Below, piece by piece: positions 1 through 8,723 of a stretch of DNA of 27,848 bases. Position 1 is the stretch's first letter; every line of letters starts with the position of its first letter. The stretch is taken from the NCBI GenBank assembly GCA_021464525.1, contig JADRCO010000709.1, positions 1-27,848 of the forward strand. Reading direction: 5' to 3'. Both the position numbers and the translations under genes were made by a program. The notes beneath the pieces are model-generated. The model had not been told where the DNA came from. It was given only the letters and a program-made list of their open reading frames with translations, and made no database searches. The stretch comes from Rhizophagus sp. LPA8_4_AMF (taxonomy: Eukaryota > Glomeromycota > Glomeromycetes > Glomerales > Glomeraceae).

Positions 1-47
<47 letters not shown>
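1..47. repeat. A47 homopolymer at window edge
   Basis: Forty-seven consecutive A residues fill the start of the window and end six bases before the stop codon of the minus-strand MIM1-like gene. On the coding strand this is a T run directly after the stop. It may be a genuine low-complexity 3' flank or a contig-end artefact; the sequence cannot tell which. Confidence 0.9.
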
Positions 48-49
<2 letters not shown>

Positions 50-53
50 AAAT

Positions 54-1127
54 TTAATTTGATTCTATAGTACTAGAAGACGGCCCTCTAACACTTCCGG
101 ACAAAGATCTCCAAAAATTTCTAATTGAAAAACCATTTCTCATATAACGATAAAGATGAATTCCAATTCCCCAACTAAAACCTTGAAAAAACGGAAGCAA
201 AATTTGATGGTGAAAAATATTCAAAGCAATCTCACCCAAACTAGAATTTTGCCTATGTCGAAAATCTAGATTTTGACGTCTTAATAAAATTTCAGGTATA
301 TGGGTACGAGGTAAATGATTCCTATTACTATAACTGTTACTATTGCTATCATTAGCGTTTATATCTACTACTCTAGGAGAAAAATTAAACGACGTCGGAC
401 TTGGTGGATCATCATCCGTTTCTACAGCTTTAGTTATAATAGGTGTTAATTGAATCCTACTTCCATCATAATCTTCATCCTCGTTGTCATCCAAAGGAGC
501 AAGTATTTGTGAACGAGTTTCACCTGGGGATGGCACAACAGGCATATCACGATCAAAGTATTCACTTCGATTCGGGGAATTTGAATTAGAATCCATAACA
601 TCTCCTGTAGGCATTGATTCTATGCTATTATTATCCTCGGAATTTTGTGAAGGTGATGAAGGCGTACGAACATCAGGACTAACAAGCATTCCACTAGACA
701 TGCTTAAAGAATTTTCTGATGCAGTATCATCACTGGTGTGAATTGAAGATACCATATGATCACTATCACCATTATCTTCCGGATGTACGAATAACATTTC
801 TTGATCGTCATAATCTTGGTGTTCTGATGACTCAATATGTTCCAAGTCTTCTTCATCTTCATCATTTTTTGATTCTTGTTCACTTTGAGTGGTTATAATA
901 TTATCATTATCCTCTGTAACTGACAAATTCGGTTCTGTTAAAGGATCATCATTATATTCTTTATTCTTCTCAATTGCAGTTACAGAAACTGTACTTTGAG
1001 ATTCCTTGTCCAAAAAAGAGCCTCCTGTATTCTCACTAAGAGAACCCTCGGCAGAAACTGAATTGATTTCAATTTCACTCTTTAAATTATTAATATTATC
1101 TTCTTGGCGAGTTGAGGGAATATCCAT
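54..1127 (-). CDS. MIM1: Mim1/Tom13-like mitochondrial outer-membrane import protein
   Basis: A single uninterrupted 357-residue frame from ATG at 1127 to TAA at 54. About 300 N-terminal residues are Ser/Asp/Glu/Asn-rich and look disordered. They are followed by one hydrophobic segment at about residues 309-329 that begins ILLPFFQGFSWGIG and contains a GxxxG pattern (G-F-S-W-G), then a short basic tail rich in Arg and Ser. From family knowledge, yeast Mim1 has the same LLPF..G...G core in its single transmembrane helix. Mim1 inserts helical outer-membrane proteins and assists TOM assembly. The assignment rests on that short core only. The protein is about three times longer than yeast Mim1, and the extra length is the acidic N-terminus facing the cytosol in the usual topology. 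It is divergent to RBM8A with 230 bp between the start codons. Confidence 0.62.
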   Translation of the reverse strand: MDIPSTRQEDNINNLKSEIEINSVSAEGSLSENTGGSFLDKESQSTVSVTAIEKNKEYNDDPLTEPNLSVTEDNDNIITTQSEQESKNDEDEEDLEHIESSEHQDYDDQEMLFVHPEDNGDSDHMVSSIHTSDDTASENSLSMSSGMLVSPDVRTPSSPSQNSEDNNSIESMPTGDVMDSNSNSPNRSEYFDRDMPVVPSPGETRSQILAPLDDNEDEDYDGSRIQLTPIITKAVETDDDPPSPTSFNFSPRVVDINANDSNSNSYSNRNHLPRTHIPEILLRRQNLDFRHRQNSSLGEIALNIFHHQILLPFFQGFSWGIGIHLYRYMRNGFSIRNFWRSLSGSVRGPSSSTIESN

Positions 1128-1357
1128 AATTTAAAAACTACTTACTGTATCAGTATTGATCATAACATTTCAAGTTCTTAGTACAACTAACAACCTTTAG
1201 TCTTCACTTTTATAATTTCGTATTGTTTGTTACACATGATTTGTACATCGCACGTGAATATATGATTACACAGAATACAAAAAAAAATATAAGCTCCAGC
1301 TATATCTGTGTAGAACGAAAAAAGATAAACTTTTAAAAGGAAATAAAATATATAAAA
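1128..1357. promoter_or_regulatory. Divergent promoter of MIM1-like and RBM8A genes
   Basis: 230 bp separate two divergent start codons. It holds one CACGTG E-box at 1251-1256 and A/T-rich tracts close to the RBM8A start. No clear TATA element is convincing. Shared regulation is inference from the head-to-head layout. Confidence 0.45.
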
Positions 1358-2397
1358 ATGTCCTCCGAAGGATACGAAATTGATATACCTGTAGTTGATG
1401 AAGACGACGCAATGCTGATCGATGAAGGTATATTAAATATTTTTTTTACTTAGTGTTGAGTAGAATTATCTTGGTTGAAACCATTTATTTTTGTTTTCCT
1501 TAGTTATTAGTTTTATATTTACGGTCATTAATGTGCTTACGTTCAGTTTTCACAGAGCCCTTTAACTATTATTATAAAACCAATTTTCTTTTTTAATTAA
1601 ATTAATTTAAATTTTATATTTATATTTAACTTAATTTATTAGAAACTAAACCAACAGTCAAACGAAAAGGTCGTGGTTTTGTAAACGAATCGAAAGGTAA
1701 ATTGGATCAATTTTTTTTTTATTGTTATTTTTAAAAAAAAAAGCAATACATAGAAATGATATTTTCTTTTAAAAAAATAGAATCAAGAGATGGAGTAAGA
1801 TCTGCTGATAAGTATGATCAGTTTGAAGCTGCAGTAGATGATGATGCTGCCGTTGGACGCGCTCAAAGATGTAAGGATTTATAAATATTCTATCGAATTC
1901 GTTGTAATTTTCGTTCATTAAACAAATTATCAATCTTCTCATAATTGAAGCTGTTGAAGGATGGATTGTATTAGCCGTAGGCCTTCATGAAGAAACAACA
2001 GAAGACGAAATTACAGATAAATTCGCAGATTATGGCGAAATCAAGAATTTACATCTAAATTTAGATCGAAGGACGGGTTTTGTTAAGGTACAAAATAATA
2101 TTAAAGAATAATTAATATTTTATACACCGAATAGAATAATAATGTGTAATTTAATAGGGATATGCGTTAGTTGAATATGAAACATTTAAAGAGGCAAAAA
2201 ATGCAATTGATGCAGTTAATGGAACAAAACTTCTTGGTTCTACATTACATTGTGATTTTGCTTTTATAAGAGCACCTATTGGAAGTGGAGGTGGTGGTAC
2301 ATCATCCGAGAGAGATTCAAGAGATCGGGCATCTAATAAAAATAGGACGGGAGGTAGACGGCGTGGAAGATCCTCTAGTCCATCAAGAAGACATTAA
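1358..2397 (+). CDS. RBM8A: RNA-binding protein 8A (Y14), exon junction complex
   Basis: Five exons: 1358-1427, 1643-1696, 1781-1870, 1951-2087 and 2158-2397 (591 nt, 196 residues, all GT-AG). Y14 pairs with Mago nashi in the exon junction complex deposited on spliced mRNA, acting in the nucleus and in mRNA surveillance. The single RRM starts at about residue 74. Its RNP2-like strand is WIVLAVGL and its RNP1 is KGYALVEY at about residues 117-124, preceded by [10 protein letters not shown], which is typical of Y14. The N-terminus is acidic and carries the KRKGRGFV motif found before the RRM in Y14. The C-terminus is an Arg/Ser/Gly tail ending in SSSPSRRH, like the phosphorylated RS tail of animal Y14. 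It converges on the Cys2-like gene, with 222 bp between the stops. First-intron length (215 nt) is larger than the rest; I see no guide RNA in it. Confidence 0.96.
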
Positions 2398-2619
2398 AAT
2401 TTAGCCATAAAATTTTAATCATAAAAAATATGATTGATAACAAAACAACACATATTTTATTTTATTGGAGGTGAGTGAATTTTAGGATTACTATTCGCTT
2501 ATGGTACATAATGTATCAAGAGCGTTGTAGCAAGTTGCATTTAGCTTTATTTATGTTATTAAAACATTTTCATATTCAAAAATAAATAGAGAAGAAAGCA
2601 ACAATAAATAAAGTTTTTG

Positions 2620-4328
2620 TTAACCACCAAATTCCAAATGACCTTTAACAGCACTACCAACATTAGTTAAATCAATCAAAAAAGTATCATGACCATACAT
2701 TGAATCTAATTCATAATAAGTAACATCTTCATTTCCACCCATTCTCAAACATTCAGCAATTTCTTTTTGTTGCCAGTAAGGAAATAAAATATCAGATTGT
2801 ACACCCAATATTAATGAAGGATGTTTTATAATTGATAACCCCTGTACTAAATCTTCCAAATCATTCTTGTTTACATTTGATGCTAATGATGAAATATGCT
2901 TTCTCTCACTTGTTGATTTTAGGGAAGATTTCGTGAAAGATTCTTGTATCAGCGATGATGACGTATCACATGTAACATGATATGCATCATTATGTGATCC
3001 TGCATTTAACAATTTCTTTGTATTTGCAGAACGAAGACGTTTTGATTTTTCTAGTACGGAAGCTGACATGTCAAATATATCCATTGCTTTCGATATGTAA
3101 AGTAATGAATTTGGATCATATTGCAAACAAAATCTCTCTCCCTGATGGTCTAAATATGTTTCTATTAGGAAATCGGGGCATAATGCTGGAGATTGCTCTT
3201 CGAATTGTCGCTTTCTTCCAAAGCGTTGTTCCCATTCTGGTCCAGATCGATAACTGATAGTGGCAATTTCACGTGCCAATTTCATTCCAACGTGTGGTGG
3301 TATAGAATTATAATAGAAACCTTTATTCCAATTCGGATCTGCCATTAAAACTTGTCTTTGCGTATGTCTTAAAGCAATAGAATATGGGTGTGATCGTGCA
3401 CATGCGGAAATGCTAATCAAGCGGGATACACGATCGGGATATAACCAAGCAGAAGCTAAAGATTGCATTCCTCCCATACTAGAACCAACACTTGCATGTA
3501 ATTTATTAATCCCTAGATGATCTAATAATAAAAATTGAGCTCGGACCATATCAAAAATAGTCAAAATAGGAAATCTTGTTGCGTATCTTTCACCATCAGA
3601 CGGGTCGATAGATGATGGACCTGTCGATCCATAGCATCCACCAATCACATTGGTACATATAACAAAATATTTATTCGTGTCGATCGAGAGTCCAGGTCCT
3701 ATAAATTTCTCCCACCACCCAGGCTGAACATTTTTTCCATGACTTTTAGCGTGGCTGCTTCCGGATAATCCAGTTTGAATTAAAATTGCATTGTCTTTTT
3801 TTTCGTTTAATTCTCCCCATGTTTCATATGCAATGTCAAGTTCGGGTAAAACACCACCATAATCACACAAGAACGGTTCGTTATGATGGAAAAGAGAATA
3901 TCCAGAAACAATTTTGTCATAAGCTGGTTCAGGTCCTCCATCTAAAGATCGAGTACGAATCGTTAATTGATCTATACATGGAAAACTTAAAGGAGGATTT
4001 GAACTTTTTTTCTTCCTATCGAGTATGTTTGGTGGAAGTTCCTGTTTCTGTTGTTCTAATGAAGGTGGAAATTCAAAGCTACTTAATGGAAGTGCATTAT
4101 TATCCTTCGAAGAAGTATAAAGACCTATTAATCAATAGATTATGTTATTTATTTTCGTTACAAAAGATAATGTCAAAACAACGTACTTGTTCTTCGTATA
4201 AATTGTGTTGTTAAATGTTTATGAGTTAATAAATTTGTTATTCGTTGATCGCGAAATTGTTTTGCAGTTTTTAGACAAACATTATTTGATTTTAGATGAT
4301 GAAAAATTTCGCGAAACAAAGTTGCCAT
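2620..4328 (-). CDS. cys2: MetX-family serine/homoserine O-acyltransferase, mitochondrial Cys2-like
   Basis: Two exons, 4328-4187 and 4124-2620, with a 62-nt intron (1647 nt, 548 residues). The protein is an alpha/beta-hydrolase-fold acyltransferase. The nucleophile Ser263 sits in GSSMGGMQ, the acid is Asp492 in [11 protein letters not shown] and the base is His526 in [19 protein letters not shown] is the MetX family motif. The stretch [20 protein letters not shown] with [13 protein letters not shown] resembles the serine O-acyltransferase branch (fungal Cys2/CysA) more than homoserine acetyltransferase Met2. That is judged from memory of the families. The first 48 residues (start [16 protein letters not shown], many Arg/Lys, no acid cluster) look like a mitochondrial presequence, which also fits Cys2. 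The likely role is O-acetylserine formation for cysteine synthesis. A poorly conserved insert of about 55 residues, Ser/Lys/Asn-rich, lies before the Asp of the triad. Homoserine O-acetyltransferase remains possible. Confidence 0.88.
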
Positions 4329-4564
4329 TGCTAAATTAATAAAAGATTATAATCTCTATTCATATACCTGTTATATATAATTTTTTTCTATACCCTAAAT
4401 TATTAGTAATCCAAATATTAGTTTTACAACATTAAGGTCGAAAATCTGGCTAGCACGTAATATGTTTATCAAATTATGCCATTTTTGGCGCAGCTTATTA
4501 ATAAGAATCCCATAATTCAAATTATTAAATAAAAAATTCGAGCATTCTATAGCATAGTTTCTAC

Positions 4565-4801
4565 ATCGACTGTACTTTACAGGATCTGTATATAGTCAGT
4601 CACCCGTCTTTGTTTTCCAACTCAGACACAACGTTAAGGCTGGATGATGAAGTATAGTACTCTATCCGTAAAGGGATATGTGGAATCAAAAGATCTTCAA
4701 ATTTCCTTCGGGATGTTTGGGGATTATTTGAATCCAGTTGATGATCTTGCCCATACCTTTTCCAGATATGTGGCAAGGATAGCAGTACAGTCTGACAGTC
4801 C
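4565..4801 (+). ncRNA. U3: U3 small nucleolar RNA
   Basis: A box C/D RNA needed for early cleavages of pre-rRNA in the SSU processome. Seen directly: a 5' end resembling fungal U3 (TCGACTGTACTTTACAGGATC, 4565-4585); a box C' GGATGATGA at 4642-4650; box C TTGATGATCTTGCCC at 4738-4752; and box D in CAGTCTGACAG at 4788-4798. Boxes C and D are close to those of yeast U3 (GATGATCTTGACCC and GCAGTCTGACA). Between C and D, CTTGCCCATA (4745-4754) pairs with TATGTGGCAAG (4767-4777), the expected 3'-domain stem. Length is about 237 nt. Box A is unusual (GGATCTGTATATAG). The ends are estimated from alignment to yeast U3 in memory. A T-run at 4810-4817 follows. The open frame across it is not a gene. Confidence 0.87.
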
Positions 4802-5116
4802 TAAAAAAACTTTTTTTTGCTATTATTTATTGGGTTTGGGAAGAGAGAGAGGAAAAATAGTATTTTTTTTGGTGAAAATTTTGCAGCGAAATTCATTAGT
4901 TACAATACATGATATACATGATAATGTTGATATACATAAATCAAAGAAAGATCGACACTGATCAATGACGCGATATTTTTTATATTGTACAAATATCTCT
5001 ATTTTTTCATTTTCGTTTGGCTGTTTGTAAACCACACGAATCATTTCAAAAAAGTTATCATTATAAAATAAATAAAAATATATATTTTTTTAACGCGCTT
5101 CGATTATTGTTTAACA
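4802..5116. other. Intergenic, no gene seen
   Basis: AT-rich spacer between the U3 gene and the bHLH pseudogene. It has homopolymer T runs (about 4810-4817, 4863-4870). The frames here have no coding character and I see no structured RNA. Confidence 0.6.
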
Positions 5117-6833
5117 ATGGGATCTTTTTCATCTTCTGGTCTTAATTTCAATTATGAATATTAATTTTGAGTATTACGTGGCCTTAATATTACCGATATT
5201 ATTATACCTATAGGTGGTTCCCAACAAAGACAACCAACAAATAGCATATTACTAATGATTATGCCTAGCTTTCAACAGCAAACTAATTTATCTAAAAATT
5301 CTCCCGGAGTTTCTCAAATCCGCTTCGAATCTTTTTCATTATCGAACAAACTTCTAGAGGTTCAAACAAAAACGCTGTCCGTCTAGAATCAACAATAATA
5401 TCTTCATATGAGATGATAAATGATTCTAGAGCTTTTCAAGGGGATGAGGTAGTTTATTATTTTAATATTCAAATGTAAAACATTTTGTGATTTGTTTCGT
5501 TCTTTATAAATGTTATTATAAAGAAAAGAGAATAACCTGATTCTCATGTTGCAATTAACATTTTATATATATGCTTTATTTCATTTATATTTCGATAGCT
5601 GAACCTTCTGATGTTCCGTACATGATAGCTGCTTGCCGTTTGCCCCTTCAAGTTCAAACTCAAATTCATTAATGATAAGACATCTAGATCAAAAAACGAA
5701 GTCATCTTTTAACCAAAATCGTTCTGATTTAAGATATTCTTTTATTACTAACAAAATCTCATATCAAACAATAATAATTCAATGTCACAATTGAGAAGAG
5801 AGTCATCCTTCATAAATACCAATGGTATTAATAATGGAAATAATAACAATAGTACAAATATACAAATCACAAATATTACAACAGGTTCACCGAACAAATT
5901 ACCTATTAACTCGACGACATCACCTTTGACGAACATTAATGTTTCAACTTCAATAGCACCGGAATTTGAATCTTGGAAGTAACCTAGTATTTTCGAAGTG
6001 ACAATATGACCATCAACATATATTCTTTCTAGTGTATCTCCTATCACACCTTCTTTAATGGAACTGAAAAAGAAACCATCTAATTCACCAAACACTGCAC
6101 ATGATATCATCAAATCTGATTTCAATAAACAATGTCCAACTATTTCAGCATTTCCATCTGGAACAATTCATTCAAAAAGTCTACAATCATGAAATCAAGT
6201 CCAGATCTTAAACCTAGGTTGCCAGGTATATTGGCGGATGAAGTTGCTAAAATATTAGCAACCAAATCAAATTACCGGAGTATTCCGGGAAGAAACAGCA
6301 CAGTAAGGATATAAGCAATTTAATTAATTTAATTAAAAGGAATATAACGTAATAAATTCGGTCATTATGTAGTAAAATATTCTTTTTTTTAAAAAAAATA
6401 AAAATACGGCTATCATAAATTAATTCTAAGGTATTTAGGAATTTCGTATCCGTCTGATGTCATTCGAGTCTGAATTTCGACGCACGACACATAAAACAGC
6501 CGAACAAAAACGTAGGGACTCATTGAAACAGGGGTTTGATAAATTGAAAAAAGTTGTATCTTATCTGCCGATTTAAAATGGAAGTATCGATGAAGACGGA
6601 AAAATTACTAAAAGAATAGTGGAGAGTCTAGCGAGAAAACCATTAGCAGATTGTTTTTATTAAAGAGGGGTATGTTAATAAATTTTTTTGTCTTTAAATT
6701 TACTAAAATAACACTTGATCACTTCAATAAAAGACCAAAAAGAAAAGGTGAACTTGTTCAGATATTAAGAGACGAGACTGATGAGCTTAAAGCAATCAAA
6801 AGACAGAGGAAACAACGAGATTTTTTAACTTGA
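5117..6833 (+). pseudogene. Decayed bHLH-zipper transcription factor
   Basis: Coding-like pieces run in order on the plus strand but are broken. The first piece starts at ATG 5117, meets stops at 5162 and 5168, then stays open to a TAG at 5384-5386 and continues one frame over to about 5448. A second piece after an apparent acceptor at 5597 reads EPSDVPYMIAACRLPLQVQTQ before stops. An Asn/Ser/Thr-rich piece lies at 5782-5982. Another ends at a plausible donor at 6303. After an acceptor at 6438 comes a clear bHLH basic region and helix 1, RRTTHKTAEQKRRDSLKQGF with DKLKKVV, cut by TAA at 6574-6576. Helix 2-like residues IDEDGKITKRIVESLARK follow, then a frameshift. A leucine-zipper-like segment lies at about 6728-6831. 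AEQKRRDSLKQGFD is typical of fungal and MLX-like bHLH factors that bind CACGTG-type sites. At least four stops and two or more frame changes argue for a dead gene. Confidence 0.72.
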
Positions 6834-7146
6834 AATTTAGATAGCGCAAAATGAAAAGATGATAATATTTATACATGAACATGATTCATTAAGAAATTTG
6901 AAATTCCACATTATTGTATTTATTATGTTTTTTGTAACATAATTGCACTTTATTCTTTTAACAAGTTAATCGACTTTGTATTTTCTTTTAATAAAGTTAA
7001 TTAGAAAAATCAATGATTATATACATGTTAAATTTTTTTTCAAAATAATTTGATTCATAATACGCATTTTTATTTAATATTAGGTTAAAACTTTTCACTT
7101 TTTCTGCTTTTTACAACAGTAAAAAAGGAAAGATAGTAATTGATAA
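6834..7146. other. Intergenic spacer, no gene seen
   Basis: 313 bp of AT-rich DNA between the bHLH pseudogene and the 3' end of RPL5. It probably contains the RPL5 3' untranslated region on the minus strand. No RNA gene or repeat was recognised. Confidence 0.55.
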
Positions 7147-8723
7147 TCATTCTTCCTCTTCTTCTAGTGACCGTTTGTAAGCTGAGATCTTTTGTTCAAC
7201 CTTATTTCTTCTCTGTTTAAGATTCAATCGATATTTCTTATACTAAATGGTAGACAATAAATTAGTTACGGTATAAATTGGTTGCTAAAAAATGTAATTA
7301 ATTTACCTTCTTGAAGTCTTTGTAGTCTTTCTTCTCTGTAGGTTTAAATACAGGATCCGCACGAATATTAGCGTGTGCATCTTTATACATTTTTTCAAGA
7401 TCGTCCGCACCAATTCCAGCTTCAATAAACTTGGAAAATTGTTTTTTAAGTTTATCATCATCATCTTCCTGAAGAATACGCATATATTCGGCTACATGGC
7501 CACCATAAATGTATTTACGAAGGACTTCTGTATTAAGTGTTTTTGATTCGGTATCGTAACCAGGAAACCGATTTTCACCGTGAGGAATGAAAATACCACC
7601 ATCACTCGCACCTTTAAGAGCTGCAAACACTTTAGAACCTGTAGATGTACGTTTTAAACCTACATCCAAGAAGGCTTTAAAAGGGCGTGGAGCATCTTCA
7701 AGTTCTTCAATGGGTGCTACTTTACCGTCCGGTTCAGTGATGCCTTGATACTTGTCGGCTAATTCAAGTTTGGTGAGAACTCTCCGAGCTGCAAGCAATC
7801 CAGTGGCGTACGCTAATTATATTAAAAATGTATTAGAACTAATCAATAAGCCTATAATCTTTTAATCTTTACTTACTTGCGGCCCAATTTGTAAGTCCAA
7901 TTTTAATACCATATTTTTTTAATTCATGCGAATAAGCGGCCGTTAGGACAAAGTCTCCATCAAGTTTCGCGTAAATAATTTGAACAATGACGTCCGTATT
8001 GGTGAAACGAACTACTAATCGGTATTTTGGAGAATTATACTTATTCTTTGCCTGTACAACAAGTCTTTTACGAGCATAATAATCGGTCTTGCCCTCTGTG
8101 ATTCATAAAATAATTTAAAATTAAAATATGATAAGATTTACTTGACAAATAGACAAATGAAATTATTTAATATCTAATTCTTGATCAGATAGGAGCAAAA
8201 GACTAAAGACTTTTTTTGATCAACAAAAAAAATTCAGCTGAACTATGATATCATCATTATAGCTAGATTAAAAATAAAGATTTGACTTCCTTTTGTTACT
8301 ACAACCACGCTCGTGTTTATAATTAAACTTACCGCGTCTTCTACGATATTTGACTTGGTATCGCTTGAAATAAGCTATTAGAAAATAAAATATTAATTAT
8401 AGTATCAATAAAAATAAATAAGAACACAATAAATTAATAATCTACCCTTATTCTTTACCGTCTTGACGAATGGCTAGAGATTAAAAAAATTATCATAAGA
8501 TTTTTGATTAATGCTTATTTCATTAATACGCAAAAATATCCAATTACTCAAAAGAATGAATTTAAATCGATGGATGATTAATTTTATTTAAATCAAGAAC
8601 ATTAAAATTTACAAAATTATTATTTTTTTTTCATTATTTTTTAATAATTTTGATTCTCTTTCAAATCTCTCTCTGATTATCATTCAATATAAAGCGTATT
8701 ATATATTTATGAAAACTTACCAT
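7147..8723 (-). CDS. RPL5: 60S ribosomal protein L5 (uL18)
   Basis: Six exons: 8723-8721 (ATG only), 8473-8446, 8374-8333, 8095-7877, 7812-7307 and 7242-7147 (894 nt, 297 residues, the usual eukaryotic L5 length). It binds 5S rRNA with uL5 and joins the 60S subunit as the 5S RNP. It begins [20 protein letters not shown] and contains the diagnostic [17 protein letters not shown] and [16 protein letters not shown]. Later come [18 protein letters not shown] and ENRFPGYD. The C-terminus is basic, then acidic (SLEEEEE). The first coding exon is just the start codon, followed by GTAAGT. Intron 3 (8332-8096, 237 nt) carries a box C/D snoRNA; intron 1 (247 nt) shows no convincing guide. A 22-nt pyrimidine tract on the coding strand lies 24-45 nt before the ATG, like a ribosomal-protein transcription start. 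Confidence 0.98.
8180..8268 (-). ncRNA. snR60: Box C/D snoRNA, snR60/U80 family, in RPL5 intron 3
   Basis: On the RPL5 coding strand: box C ATGATGA (8257-8251), D' CTGA (8239-8236), a C'-like TTGATCA (8219-8213) and box D CTGA (8188-8185). A 5-bp terminal stem ATCTA/TAGAT lies just outside boxes C and D. The guide before D, TTAGTCTTTTGCTCCTAT, is complementary over 18 nt (two G-U pairs) to the conserved 25S/28S segment AUAGGGGCGAAAGACUAA. The guide before D', CATAGTTCA, pairs over 9 nt with UGAACUAUG of the same rRNA domain. By the box D+5 rule these give the yeast positions G908 and A817, counted on 25S sequence recalled from memory. They are the known pair for yeast snR60 and human U80. It would guide 2'-O-methylation with fibrillarin in the nucleolus and be released from the spliced intron. 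Confidence 0.93.

Noticed and set aside
4644-4961. 105-codon open frame on the plus strand
   Set aside because: It overlaps the U3 snoRNA and reads through its boxes C', C and D. The open frame is chance, and the protein has no domain.
5748-6125. 125-codon minus-strand frame
   Set aside because: Antisense to the Asn/Ser/Thr-rich part of the bHLH pseudogene. The hydrophobic run comes from AAT/AAC repeats on the other strand.
8474-8720. Second snoRNA in RPL5 intron 1
   Set aside because: An ATGATAA resembles box C, but no CTGA box D follows on the coding strand and no stem is evident.
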